Of a stretch of DNA of 36,417 nucleotides, positions 27,076 to 34,692 are shown piece by piece. Under the pieces are notes generated by a model. The model ran no database searches and was not told the origin of the DNA. It worked only from the letters and a program-made list of their open reading frames with translations. This stretch comes from Bdellovibrio sp. (GTDB lineage Bacteria > Bdellovibrionota > Bdellovibrionia > Bdellovibrionales > Bdellovibrionaceae): positions 1-36,417 of the forward strand of contig JABWCO010000019.1 in the NCBI GenBank assembly GCA_013360185.1. The letters run 5' to 3'. The position numbers were made by a program, and so were the translations under genes. Numbering within the stretch: the first letter of the stretch is position 1; each line of letters opens with the position of its first letter.

Positions 27076-28083
27076 CTAAAGGCCCCATTTGCGTGTCAGA
27101 TTTTTCAATTGGCGGGAAGCTGATTCAGCACCCTTGCTAGAAATCTCACGGCGTTTTTCGAAATCCATAATACCATAGCTTTCTGTATCAAGCGAGATCA
27201 CAGTGTCGACTCCTGGCATTGGCTTATTATATAATCCCGCGACCTCACTCCACAGTACGTTGTCGGTTGCTGCGGCGTCCATAGTGTAAGGACGACTGCC
27301 TCCTGGGGCTTGCAACACATTTACGAAGACGATCAAGTTTGCGCCTTTGCTGCGCATATAATTTGCTTGAGCACTGATGTCGCGAACCCCGGCAACGCTG
27401 TTTTGGTAGGGTCTAAAGAACGGAGGATAGGACATGCAAAGGTACATCAGTTGATCAATTGCCCCCCGATTCATCAAATAGATTTGATTCTTTTTCATGT
27501 TGTAAGAGGGACAAGAGAACGGCAGGCGAAAATCTTCTACTTTAGCGCGGCTAAATGCGGTCCCAACAAATTCTTTTAAAACGGTGACCTCATTGTTTTT
27601 ATTCACTGAACCCAACAAAGATTTTTTAATCACTTCTTCGTCTTTCAGCTTGAACATCTGCCATTCCACGTCGTTGACTTGCTCTTTGTTGGCGTAAAGA
27701 GCTGCAATAGGCGCTGCGAACTCGACACCCCCGATAGAGTGCACTGGAATTTTAGCTTTTGAAAGTTCATGCAAGAAGCCAATGTGGGCATAAGTCTTTG
27801 CGCCCCCTGCACCCAAAATAATTCCAATCTTGGGAATGGATGGAATCACAGGTGCTGGCGGTATCACTGGCGTTGCAACAACATCCTCTTCATCGCCATC
27901 CGGCAAAGGAGGTTGTCCCAAGCTTTGTGAAGCCTGAGGTGTTGCGGGAGTCGCCACCTGACTTGTCTTCGTCGGCGTGGTGGCTTTGCGAATGTCCTCA
28001 CGAGACTTTAAAGTTTGGCAACCGACGAGAAATACTAAAGGTAAAAACCAACTAAGCTTTTTTAGCAAAGACAAAGAACTCAT
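27076..28083 (-). CDS. Patatin-like lipoprotein lacking catalytic residues
   Basis: A 335-residue lipoprotein: signal peptide with lipobox LVGC (Cys22, Gln at +2), a Pro/Thr/Ala-rich linker to about 83, then a patatin-like domain. The oxyanion loop GAGGAKTYAHIG (91-102) is kept. The nucleophile elbow, normally GxSxG, reads Gly119-Val-Glu121-Phe-Ala123, and the Asp-Gly-Gly motif reads Ala231-Gly-Val233, so both the Ser and Asp of the catalytic dyad are absent. The frame is intact, so this is a predicted pseudoenzyme rather than a pseudogene. The start overlaps tlyA by 32 bases and has AAGGA upstream. Confidence 0.8.
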   Translation of the reverse strand: MSSLSLLKKLSWFLPLVFLVGCQTLKSREDIRKATTPTKTSQVATPATPQASQSLGQPPLPDGDEEDVVATPVIPPAPVIPSIPKIGIILGAGGAKTYAHIGFLHELSKAKIPVHSIGGVEFAAPIAALYANKEQVNDVEWQMFKLKDEEVIKKSLLGSVNKNNEVTVLKEFVGTAFSRAKVEDFRLPFSCPSYNMKKNQIYLMNRGAIDQLMYLCMSYPPFFRPYQNSVAGVRDISAQANYMRSKGANLIVFVNVLQAPGGSRPYTMDAAATDNVLWSEVAGLYNKPMPGVDTVISLDTESYGIMDFEKRREISSKGAESASRQLKNLTRKWGL

Positions 28084-28846
28084 TGTTTCCGTCCTTTCCC
28101 TGAATTGGAGAAGAAAAATAATCTAAGACCGCAAAACCATTTTGCTGGCAGGCCTGCTTTACCCTGCTTTCGACTTCATCGTATAAAGAAACATCTTTGA
28201 CTATACCGCCCTTTGCCAGCCCGTCAACGCCGACTTCAAATTGCGGTTTTACTAAACTTAAAAGAAACCCTGAATCATTCAGAAAGAAACTTAATTGCGG
28301 GATGATTAAAGAAATTGAAATAAAAGAAACATCCATGACGATCAGATCAAATTTTTGCACAGGCACTTCCACCAGAACTTCCGAATCTGCCTTAAGACTT
28401 CGAGCATTGACTCCTTCAAGGACCTTAAGACGAGAATTCTTTAAAAGCTCAGCGTTCACTTGACCATGTCCGACATCCACACCTAAAACGAACTTGGCAC
28501 CCTTTTGTAATAAACAATCCGTAAAGCCACCCGTGGAAATACCCACATCAAGGGCGTGCAAACCCCGGGCAGAAAGTTGCAAGTGTTGCAAGGCGCCCTC
28601 AAGCTTCAGCCCCCCGCGCGAAACAAACCGATTGGCTGCACCCTCTTCGACCACGATCTTACCAAGCCACGCAGGCTCTACCGCGATACTGGACTTTTTC
28701 AAAATCTTCTTTTGAATTCCATCTTGCAAAAAAACTTGCCCGGCTTCGATCAACTCTTGGGCATGAGTGCGCGATTGCGCCAGACCATTTTCAGCAAGCC
28801 AGACATCCAAACGAACTTTATTGGTCGGCACAGTGGCGTCACTCAT
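28052..28846 (-). CDS. tlyA: TlyA rRNA 2'-O-methyltransferase
   Basis: A 264-residue protein: N-terminal S4 RNA-binding domain (RLDVWLAENGLAQSRTHAQELIEAG, residues about 12-36), then an FtsJ-like methyltransferase domain with SAM motif LDVGISTGGFTDCLL near residue 97-111. TlyA methylates 2'-hydroxyls of cytidines in 16S and/or 23S rRNA and so affects susceptibility to capreomycin-type drugs; older annotations call it a haemolysin. The gene follows ispA by 6 bases and overlaps the patatin-like gene by 32 bases. The neighbourhood xseA-xseB-ispA-tlyA is common in bacteria. Confidence 0.95.
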   Translation of the reverse strand: MSDATVPTNKVRLDVWLAENGLAQSRTHAQELIEAGQVFLQDGIQKKILKKSSIAVEPAWLGKIVVEEGAANRFVSRGGLKLEGALQHLQLSARGLHALDVGISTGGFTDCLLQKGAKFVLGVDVGHGQVNAELLKNSRLKVLEGVNARSLKADSEVLVEVPVQKFDLIVMDVSFISISLIIPQLSFFLNDSGFLLSLVKPQFEVGVDGLAKGGIVKDVSLYDEVESRVKQACQQNGFAVLDYFSSPIQGKDGNNEFFVFAKKA

Positions 28847-28852
28847 AAAAGT

Positions 28853-29722
28853 TTAATGCTTACGGGATTGGTTGAAGTTCACAAGATACTCTAGCATCAC
28901 GGCTTCCGCAGAAACTTTGCGCAATTCGCTGGAACAGCGTGTGCTGACCTCTTCAAGATAAAGCTTCGTACCGTCGACACCTAAGATGCCGGTAAAACTT
29001 CTTTGATCTTGATCTTTTTCACCGTGATCTAAAATATCATCGGCAACTTGGAAGGCTAAACCGAGGTCTTCGCCAAATTTGCGCAAGCTTTCAATTTCGT
29101 GAGGACGAGCCCCGGAAAGAACAGCAGCACCTTCAACTGCGACGCGAATCAAGGCGCCAGTTTTTAGAAGGTGCAAGTGTGTAAGATCTTCTTTAGAAAT
29201 TTTTTGTTGTTGCATCCGTAAATCAATGGCTTGACCACCGACCATACCGCGAATCCCCGCCGCCTCGGACAGCAGGCGCACCAAGCGTGCGACCAAAAAG
29301 TCAGAGTCACCATAGCTCTTTGCTAAAATTAAAAAGGCTTCAGTCAAAAGCGCGTCGCCCGCAAGCAGCGCAAAATCTTCGCCGTACACTTTATGATTTG
29401 TAGGTTTTCCCCGACGAACATCGTCATTATCCATGCAGGGCAAATCATCATGGATTAAAGAGTATGTATGAATAAGTTCTACGGCGGTGGCAAATGGAAG
29501 GACTCGCTCCGCTGCGCAGCCAAACATTTCACCGATAAGAACCGACAACACGGGACGGAAGCGTTTGCCTCCGTTGGTCGCCGAGTATAGCATGGATTTT
29601 CTTAACTCTGCGATGGCAATCCCTTGTGGCAAATCCATATCAGACAGGTACTTATCCACAAATTTATTCACAGTATTTACCCGCGCCGCAAGTTCCTGCT
29701 CAAGCTGAATTGCTAAGTCCAA
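28853..29722 (-). CDS. ispA: Polyprenyl (farnesyl/geranylgeranyl) diphosphate synthase
   Basis: A 289-residue trans-prenyltransferase condensing isopentenyl diphosphate units for quinone and cell-wall carrier lipids. Both aspartate-rich motifs are present: DDLPCMDNDD near residue 93 and DDILD near 229. GGKRFRP (about 52-58) marks substrate binding. Length fits the IspA family. The TTG start lies 2 bases after xseB with an AGGA-rich upstream stretch. dxs, often next in this operon, is not here; tlyA follows instead. Chain length of product is not determined by eye. Confidence 0.95.
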   Translation of the reverse strand: MDLAIQLEQELAARVNTVNKFVDKYLSDMDLPQGIAIAELRKSMLYSATNGGKRFRPVLSVLIGEMFGCAAERVLPFATAVELIHTYSLIHDDLPCMDNDDVRRGKPTNHKVYGEDFALLAGDALLTEAFLILAKSYGDSDFLVARLVRLLSEAAGIRGMVGGQAIDLRMQQQKISKEDLTHLHLLKTGALIRVAVEGAAVLSGARPHEIESLRKFGEDLGLAFQVADDILDHGEKDQDQRSFTGILGVDGTKLYLEEVSTRCSSELRKVSAEAVMLEYLVNFNQSRKH

Positions 29723-29724
29723 AC

Positions 29725-29949
29725 CTAGTTTTCCTCTGGCGCGAAATCGGTTACGACAGGCTTACCATCAGCGCCCACCGACATCAAAAGTTTCACTTTT
29801 GATTCCGCCTCGTTCAGACGCACGTGACATTCGCGTGAAAGTTTCACGCCTTCTTCAAATAGCTTCAATGATTCTTCTAAGGCCAAATCGCCGCGTTCCA
29901 TTTTTTGTACGATCTCTTCAAGACGACCTAGTTTTTTTTCAAAGTCCAC
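29725..29949 (-). CDS. xseB: Exodeoxyribonuclease VII small subunit
   Basis: A 74-residue, wholly helical protein matching XseB (FEKKLGRLEEIVQKME, LALEESLKLFEEGVKL, LNEAESKVKLL). Several copies bind each XseA to form the single-strand DNA exonuclease. The GTG start at 29949 is chosen because AAGGAG lies 6 bases upstream; it begins right after the xseA stop (one base between). An in-frame ATG at 29973 would overlap xseA but has no better site. Confidence 0.95.
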   Translation of the reverse strand: MDFEKKLGRLEEIVQKMERGDLALEESLKLFEEGVKLSRECHVRLNEAESKVKLLMSVGADGKPVVTDFAPEEN

Positions 29950-29950
29950 T

Positions 29951-31357
29951 TTACTCTCCTTTGACGACTTCAACAGTTGCCGTCACTGACCCATGCGCCA
30001 AACGAATATCCAGGGTGTCGCCCTTTTTCACTTGGTCGGCAGATTTAATAACTTCATTTTTCTTTGTCACAATAGAGTAGCCCCGCTCCACCACTTTTAA
30101 CGGGCTAAGACTGTCCAACATAGCCACCATGCGCGACATACGCGCTTGTTTTTTTTCTAAAGAAAAATTCAAAACTTTTTCCGTGCGCGCTGTTAGATAT
30201 TCTAGGTCTTTTCTTTTTTCTTCAATCAGATCCTGCGGATTGCTGATTTTCTCTGTCAAAAGTTCTACGCGATGGCCTTTTTCCGCCATAAAACGTTTAA
30301 TGGCAAATTCAAGGCGATTTAATAAATCATCATTGCGCAGCTCTAAATCCTGCAGGCGGCGCTTCGGATCAACCAGGCGCTTCGAAAGTCCGCCAATTTT
30401 TTCTAAAAGAAATTTCATCTTTTTTTCAAAAGACAAATTCAACATACGCTCTAACGATTTAACTTTCGTGCCCAGCTCTGCCGAACTTTTCGCAACGAGC
30501 TCCGCCGCAGCGGACGGAGTTGGTGCGCGCAGATCGGCAACAAAATCCGCAATTGTAAAATCGATTTCGTGACCAACCGCTGAAATGACAGGAACGGGAC
30601 TTGCCGCAATTAAACGCGCCAAAGCCTCGTCATTAAAGCACCACATGTCTTCTATCGAACCACCACCACGACCAACGATCACCGCATCGACGCCAGGCAG
30701 GGCCACTGCTTTTTTAAAGGCCTCACGAATTTGCGGCGCTGCCGCCTCACCCTGAACAATGGTCGGCACCACCGTCACCTGGATCGACTTTGCACGACGA
30801 GATAAAACATTTAAAATATCACGAATCGCGGCCCCCGTGGGCGAAGTCACAATTGCGATATGTCTGGGAAAAGTGGGGATCGGTCTTTTGCGAGCAGCTT
30901 CGAAAAGTCCTTCGCCTTTTAGCTTTACCTTCAGCTGTTCAAAAGCTTTTTGTAAAGCGCCAGCGCCAACCGGATCCATCATTTCACACATCAGCTGATA
31001 GTTGCCACGCGGCTCATATACGGTGATGCGACCGCGCACGATCACTTCCATGCCATCCGTCGGCTTAAACTTGAGACGTGCGTTGTGGCCACGAAACATC
31101 ACTGCCGTAATTTGTGATTTGGCATCTTTAAGACTGAAATAAAAATGACCCGAAGTGTGCGCTTTGAAATTGGAAAGCTCACCCTTCACCCACACCATCC
31201 CGACTTGACCTTCGAGCAGCTGCTTAATGTAAAGATTAAGTTGTTCTACGGATAAAACGGAGGGCTCAGTATCTTTGGCCGGAATTCCAACAGATCCCAA
31301 ACTCATTTGGGCAGAAACTTCGGATTTACGAAGGGGCTGATTAGGTGCATCTGACAT
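29951..31357 (-). CDS. xseA: Exodeoxyribonuclease VII large subunit
   Basis: A 468-residue subunit of exonuclease VII, which digests single-stranded DNA from either end. The N-terminal OB-fold (about residues 35-130, VWVKGELSNFKAHTSGHFYFSLKD) leads to the catalytic domain with ITSPTGAAIRDIL and GRGGGSIEDMWCFND. A long coiled coil (about 290-400) and a C-terminal segment (VVERGYSIVTKK) are typical. The TAA stop is followed by the xseB GTG one base later. Its promoter sits so close to the ATG that the mRNA may be leaderless. Confidence 0.95.
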   Translation of the reverse strand: MSDAPNQPLRKSEVSAQMSLGSVGIPAKDTEPSVLSVEQLNLYIKQLLEGQVGMVWVKGELSNFKAHTSGHFYFSLKDAKSQITAVMFRGHNARLKFKPTDGMEVIVRGRITVYEPRGNYQLMCEMMDPVGAGALQKAFEQLKVKLKGEGLFEAARKRPIPTFPRHIAIVTSPTGAAIRDILNVLSRRAKSIQVTVVPTIVQGEAAAPQIREAFKKAVALPGVDAVIVGRGGGSIEDMWCFNDEALARLIAASPVPVISAVGHEIDFTIADFVADLRAPTPSAAAELVAKSSAELGTKVKSLERMLNLSFEKKMKFLLEKIGGLSKRLVDPKRRLQDLELRNDDLLNRLEFAIKRFMAEKGHRVELLTEKISNPQDLIEEKRKDLEYLTARTEKVLNFSLEKKQARMSRMVAMLDSLSPLKVVERGYSIVTKKNEVIKSADQVKKGDTLDIRLAHGSVTATVEVVKGE

Positions 31358-31363
31358 GGGAGA

Positions 31364-31392
31364 AAACTAATGCCCCCATTCGGACGAGTCAA
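31364..31392 (-). promoter_or_regulatory. Promoter directly before xseA, possibly leaderless
   Basis: Minus strand TTGACT (31392-31387), 17-base spacer, TAGTTT (31369-31364), then only 6 bases before ATG 31357. Start of transcription would coincide with the start codon. No ribosome site precedes the ATG. Confidence 0.6.
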
Positions 31393-31422
31393 TAACTTAC
31401 GAAGACAAATTACAGAGGCAAA

Positions 31423-31641
31423 TTAGAGCGAAGAATACCAGACATTCTGCGCCGACCACAGCCCCCCGATAAAGAAGCAAAACCAGCCTAAACTTTTGTG
31501 ACGCGCGAGGTTCGCAAAAGCTTGCCCCATGCGCTCTTGACCGATACGCACAAGAACCGGGTTCTCCAACACAAGAACCATTAAGAGTCCATAGAAAAAA
31601 ACAAAGAAAGGAAAAATAAAATCTAACTTTTCTGGCGTCAT
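31423..31641 (-). CDS. Small two-helix membrane protein
   Basis: About 72 residues from ATG 31641, or 81 from the TTG at 31668. Two hydrophobic stretches (IFPFFVFFYGLLMVLVL and LGWFCFFIGGLWSAQNVW) are separated by a charged loop (RIGQERMGQAFANLARHKS). No ribosome site is obvious and I do not recognise a family. The hydrophobic periodicity and position upstream of xseA support a real gene, but weakly. Confidence 0.5.
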   Translation of the reverse strand: MTPEKLDFIFPFFVFFYGLLMVLVLENPVLVRIGQERMGQAFANLARHKSLGWFCFFIGGLWSAQNVWYSSL

Positions 31642-31687
31642 AATCAATTTATCGGTGCCTTGGCGCAATTGCCAAAGTCCGGTTTCA

Positions 31688-31715
31688 TTGACGAAATTAA
31701 AAGACCTGCTAGAAT
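31688..31715 (+). promoter_or_regulatory. Promoter of 6S RNA candidate
   Basis: TTGACG (31688-31693), 16-base spacer, TAGAAT (31710-31715). Transcription would begin near 31721-31723, just where the 5' strand of the predicted RNA closing stem begins. No protein gene follows within 450 bases, supporting a non-coding transcript. Confidence 0.7.
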
Positions 31716-31720
31716 GGTTT

Positions 31721-31899
31721 ATAGAGGTTCGACGGCGTAAAGCTCATCGAAATTAAACCTTACAAGCATATTTTTGGGGACTGTCCCTGACAATGGTGTG
31801 CAAGCTCAGCTCGTACTGAGAAGCCTGAAGTTGTTATAATGGTCGCCCACCTTAGCTAAAACAGGTTTATGTTTCAGAGTGGCCATCGAGCCTTTTTTT
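31721..31899 (+). ncRNA. ssrS: 6S RNA candidate
   Basis: About 179 bases that fold into one long interrupted hairpin, the 6S shape. Pairings: GGTTCGA (31726-31732) with TCGAGCC (31886-31892), closing and followed by a T-run; AAACCT (31755-31760) with AGGTTT (31863-31868); a large open bubble; GGGGAC (31776-31781) with GTCGCCC (31842-31848); TGACAA (31788-31793) with TTGTTA (31831-31836); apical CTCAG (31805-31809) with CTGAG (31816-31820). The apical stem is followed by GAGAAGCCTGAA, close to the GAGAAGCCTTAA I recall in E. coli 6S, and GGTGTGCAAGCTC resembles its other side. 6S RNA mimics an open promoter and traps sigma-70 polymerase in stationary or nutrient-limited cells. It has its own promoter and terminator-like end. 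Confidence 0.8.
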
Positions 31900-31947
31900 A
31901 TTTTCTCCAACTCACCTAATTCCTATTTTAATTCCTGCTTCAAAAAA

Positions 31948-32071
31948 TGTCTCACCTTGAATCGCCAGGCTGCAAACCCGGCGGATCACAGCAACCAAGT
32001 GATGGATGGCGCCGACGCAAAAACCTCAGTGGCTGCGACAGAAACGCACTGCTAAGTGCCTCAATGAGATA
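31948..32071 (+). promoter_or_regulatory. Structured leader resembling a GEMM (c-di-GMP-I) riboswitch
   Basis: About 124 bases in the leader of the metallopeptidase gene, closed by TGTCTCA (31948-31954) plus TTGA (31957-31960) with TCAA (32061-32064) plus TGAGATA. Inside are GCAAACC (31972-31978) and GACGCAAA (32014-32021) facing each other across a CGGCG/CGCCG stem, with AGG/CCT just outside. These two single-stranded motifs and their placement are the signature of GEMM aptamers. The second arm (CAGTG/CACTG, then GCTAAGTGCC) departs from the consensus, and no GNRA loop is seen. Bdellovibrio is known to use c-di-GMP riboswitches. It could therefore be a divergent GEMM RNA or a different element. 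No terminator hairpin was found between it and the gene. Confidence 0.45.
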
Positions 32072-32172
32072 CGCGTTAGTGCAAAAAACTTCGTCAAAAT
32101 GATCTAAACATTATCCAAGTTTTGGCCCCAACGGTCGTTCAGTGAGGTTAAAGAAAATCCGATAAGTTCAAC

Positions 32173-34143
32173 ATGAATTTACGTTGGATTGCCACCGTCG
32201 CCATCGCTATTTCGGCTCTTGCTCTGTCTGCTTGCGGAGGCAGCTCCCTGTCTGGTAATGACTATGGCTCCCAACCAGCTGCTGCGGAACCTCCTTATTA
32301 TGGCAAGCCCACGACCGTCGCTGATGGCCTGCAAGTCAAAGTCTTAGCGAAGTTTCTATATCGCCAAACGGACTTCACTCCGGGCGGGGGCTTGGCGAAT
32401 GGCTTAGGTGCTGTTGTTGCAAGTGGCAACGCCTTACCAATTCCTTTTGCTGAATTTCATGTCTATGACTCTTCGGGCACACGCATTCAACAGGGTGAAA
32501 CGACGACCGCGGGCCTGGCGGATTTTCAAATCCCTAAGACAGCCGGCACCTACACGCTGAAGGTATTTTCGCGCGCCTTAAATAGTTATTTAAACATCAG
32601 CGTTCTTGAGGATATTTATAACAATACTCCGTACTCAATCTCTAAGACGTTTACGGTGACCAGTTCCGATATCGCAAGTGGCCTGCTTGATCTTTCTAGC
32701 TCCCCTGTTTATGCCGAGGCGGACGAGACCTTATCGGCAAAGCTCGAAGGCGGCGCATTTAACATCATGTTCGACGTTTTAATTGCGAACGAATACATCC
32801 GTCGCAATATTGGCAAAAACGGCACCACTGCGGGAATACCCACGTCAAGCTCGAACACCTGGTGGGTTGCCGACAAAGTCACCGTTTATTGGAAAGCTGG
32901 ATTTAACCCGTACACTTATTTCGATTCTGGGGGCGCCCCTCTGTCTTTTTATTCTCCTGGAGAAAAAAAGTTATATATCTTGGGTGGCGTTAACGGTGAC
33001 GTCAAAAAATCTGATACCGATCACTTTGATGACTCGGTAATTTTGCACGAATACGGTCACTTTTTAGAAGACACATACGGCAACACGGGCTCTCCAGGGG
33101 GCTCGCACAACGGTAACTTTATTATCGATCCCCGCTTAGCATGGAGCGAGGGCTGGGCCAATTACTTCCAAGCCGCCGTTCTTACTGGAGCCGATGCCTT
33201 TGATGCCGCAGCCGCAGAAACCAGAATGCCTACGAATAAAAAATACCAGTACTATGTCGATACCTATGGATACAAAGGCAGTGGCAAGTACGGCGTCGGC
33301 ATTGCGTTTAACTTAGCGGAAGTCGGCACAAATGCGGACTATGACCCAGTCGGCACACATCCGCAAAATACCGGAATCTTCCGTGAGGTTTCAATAGCTA
33401 GGACTTTGTACAAGTCGACTCGTGCAACGACTGAAAGATATCCCACATCTTTGTCTTCCAATTTTGGCGGAGGCCTTGCTTTTTCTTCGGTCTGGAAGGC
33501 TTTTTCCGGCGAAGACACCAACGGTTATTCACGCACAAATCCGTGGGCGAAAAGTTTTAACAATCGCGCCCTGTATCCCGTGCCCAATGGTGGCCTGTTC
33601 AATTGGCTCCTTGCTCAGAATGGTGCCAACAATACCGAGTGGACTGACATTTTGACGGAAGAAAAACAGGTCGCACACACGCATGACTATGCCTATTACT
33701 TAGATGCCGGAACGTGCACCAACGTATTTACGAATGCGGCACCTGAAGCAACGATGTCTGCAACCGACTCTGTCAAACGTTCTGATCAACAAATGAATAA
33801 TGATTTTTATCTCTATTACCATGACGGCAGCAACACAACCTTAGCACTTTCATACACGACTACAGATACAGCTTTGGATTTAGACTTAATTCTTTACACC
33901 AGCTCGTACGTGTACTTTGAAGACTATTATGTGAATGCGGGCTACACGTCTCCATACGTGGCCCGAGCCAGCAGAAACACAGGAACTTCCTCTGAAAGTA
34001 TTAGTCTTAACGGACTTGCCGCAGGCTTTTATATTTTGAATGTTAAAGTTAACATGCGCAATTCCCCTCTTGTAAAAACAGGCACCGCAACTTACACAAT
34101 TACAAAAAATGGATCGACGACATTATGTGGAAAAGAAAGATAA
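32173..34143 (+). CDS. Lipoprotein zinc metallopeptidase (HEYGH)
   Basis: A 656-residue secreted lipoprotein: signal peptide with lipobox LSAC (Cys21, Gly at +2), a beta-rich region about 50-170 that may be a carboxypeptidase-regulatory-like fold, then a metallopeptidase domain. Zinc motif His292-Glu293-x-x-His296 (ILHEYGHFLED); likely third ligand Glu326 in WSEGWANYF, a gluzincin arrangement. The C-terminal part (about 530-650) is beta-rich and could be a pre-peptidase-like domain. A predator could use it on prey or debris at the cell surface (inference). No ribosome site is obvious at the ATG. It is preceded by a GEMM-like leader and overlaps the next gene by 19 bases. Confidence 0.85.
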   Translation: MNLRWIATVAIAISALALSACGGSSLSGNDYGSQPAAAEPPYYGKPTTVADGLQVKVLAKFLYRQTDFTPGGGLANGLGAVVASGNALPIPFAEFHVYDSSGTRIQQGETTTAGLADFQIPKTAGTYTLKVFSRALNSYLNISVLEDIYNNTPYSISKTFTVTSSDIASGLLDLSSSPVYAEADETLSAKLEGGAFNIMFDVLIANEYIRRNIGKNGTTAGIPTSSSNTWWVADKVTVYWKAGFNPYTYFDSGGAPLSFYSPGEKKLYILGGVNGDVKKSDTDHFDDSVILHEYGHFLEDTYGNTGSPGGSHNGNFIIDPRLAWSEGWANYFQAAVLTGADAFDAAAAETRMPTNKKYQYYVDTYGYKGSGKYGVGIAFNLAEVGTNADYDPVGTHPQNTGIFREVSIARTLYKSTRATTERYPTSLSSNFGGGLAFSSVWKAFSGEDTNGYSRTNPWAKSFNNRALYPVPNGGLFNWLLAQNGANNTEWTDILTEEKQVAHTHDYAYYLDAGTCTNVFTNAAPEATMSATDSVKRSDQQMNNDFYLYYHDGSNTTLALSYTTTDTALDLDLILYTSSYVYFEDYYVNAGYTSPYVARASRNTGTSSESISLNGLAAGFYILNVKVNMRNSPLVKTGTATYTITKNGSTTLCGKER

Positions 34144-34691
34144 TACTTTTAATCGGCACAGGCCTTTGCCTTGGGGTCTTTGGCGCTAATTATTTTGCGA
34201 AAAGCTCTTCGCGAGGACCGGCTTCTGTTGTCACCAACAAATCGAACTTATGGGCACCGACTCCCTTAGGCAAACACTTAGCTTTGTTCAAAGTTGAAAT
34301 CGCAAGTACGAACATTCCTGAATCGGACAACGATGAAACGACGTTAACGGGCAGAATTTTAGTGAACCAAGAATTTAACAGCGAACTTGAGTACGCCTGG
34401 GGCCTCCCAGAGGATGTTCAGGTGATCGAAGGGAATACCTCGGACATCTTGGTAGGAGTACAAAAAGGGCAGCTGATTGAATTAAAACTGACGGTCACGG
34501 GATTTAGCAAAGAAAAACAGAAACTGATCAGCTTACAAGCTTCTGGTAAAAAAGGAGCTGAAGTTTTAGGGACCTCAGCCATGTTAGCAAGTCGTCCCGA
34601 AGACACTTGGGAGGCCGTAGCCCCCAATATGAAAAAAGACGCCGATGAGCAGTTGGGCACGGGCAAGTCTCGCCGTGGTCAGGCCGAATAA
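34125..34691 (+). CDS. Membrane-anchored protein coupled to metallopeptidase
   Basis: A 188-residue protein with one N-terminal hydrophobic segment (IILLIGTGLCLGVFGANYF), not followed by a lipobox in the usual place, so a signal anchor or cleaved signal peptide. The rest is polar and beta-rich (about 45-160) and ends in a charged tail. I do not recognise a family. It overlaps the metallopeptidase gene by 19 bases and shares its leader, so a partner, inhibitor or chaperone role is possible. Its stop is one base from the convergent Nfu stop. Confidence 0.7.
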   Translation: MWKRKIILLIGTGLCLGVFGANYFAKSSSRGPASVVTNKSNLWAPTPLGKHLALFKVEIASTNIPESDNDETTLTGRILVNQEFNSELEYAWGLPEDVQVIEGNTSDILVGVQKGQLIELKLTVTGFSKEKQKLISLQASGKKGAEVLGTSAMLASRPEDTWEAVAPNMKKDADEQLGTGKSRRGQAE

Positions 34692-34692
34692 C

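Noticed and set aside
31776-31788. GGGGACTGTCCC local hairpin as a repeat or insertion footprint
   Set aside because: It is explained better as part of the long 6S stem, with no second copy or target duplication seen.
32024-32037. GCCACTG on the minus strand, resembling a B12 box of a cobalamin riboswitch
   Set aside because: The other conserved cobalamin elements are missing on that strand, and the gene it would lead is not cobalamin-related. The plus-strand GEMM-like reading explains more.
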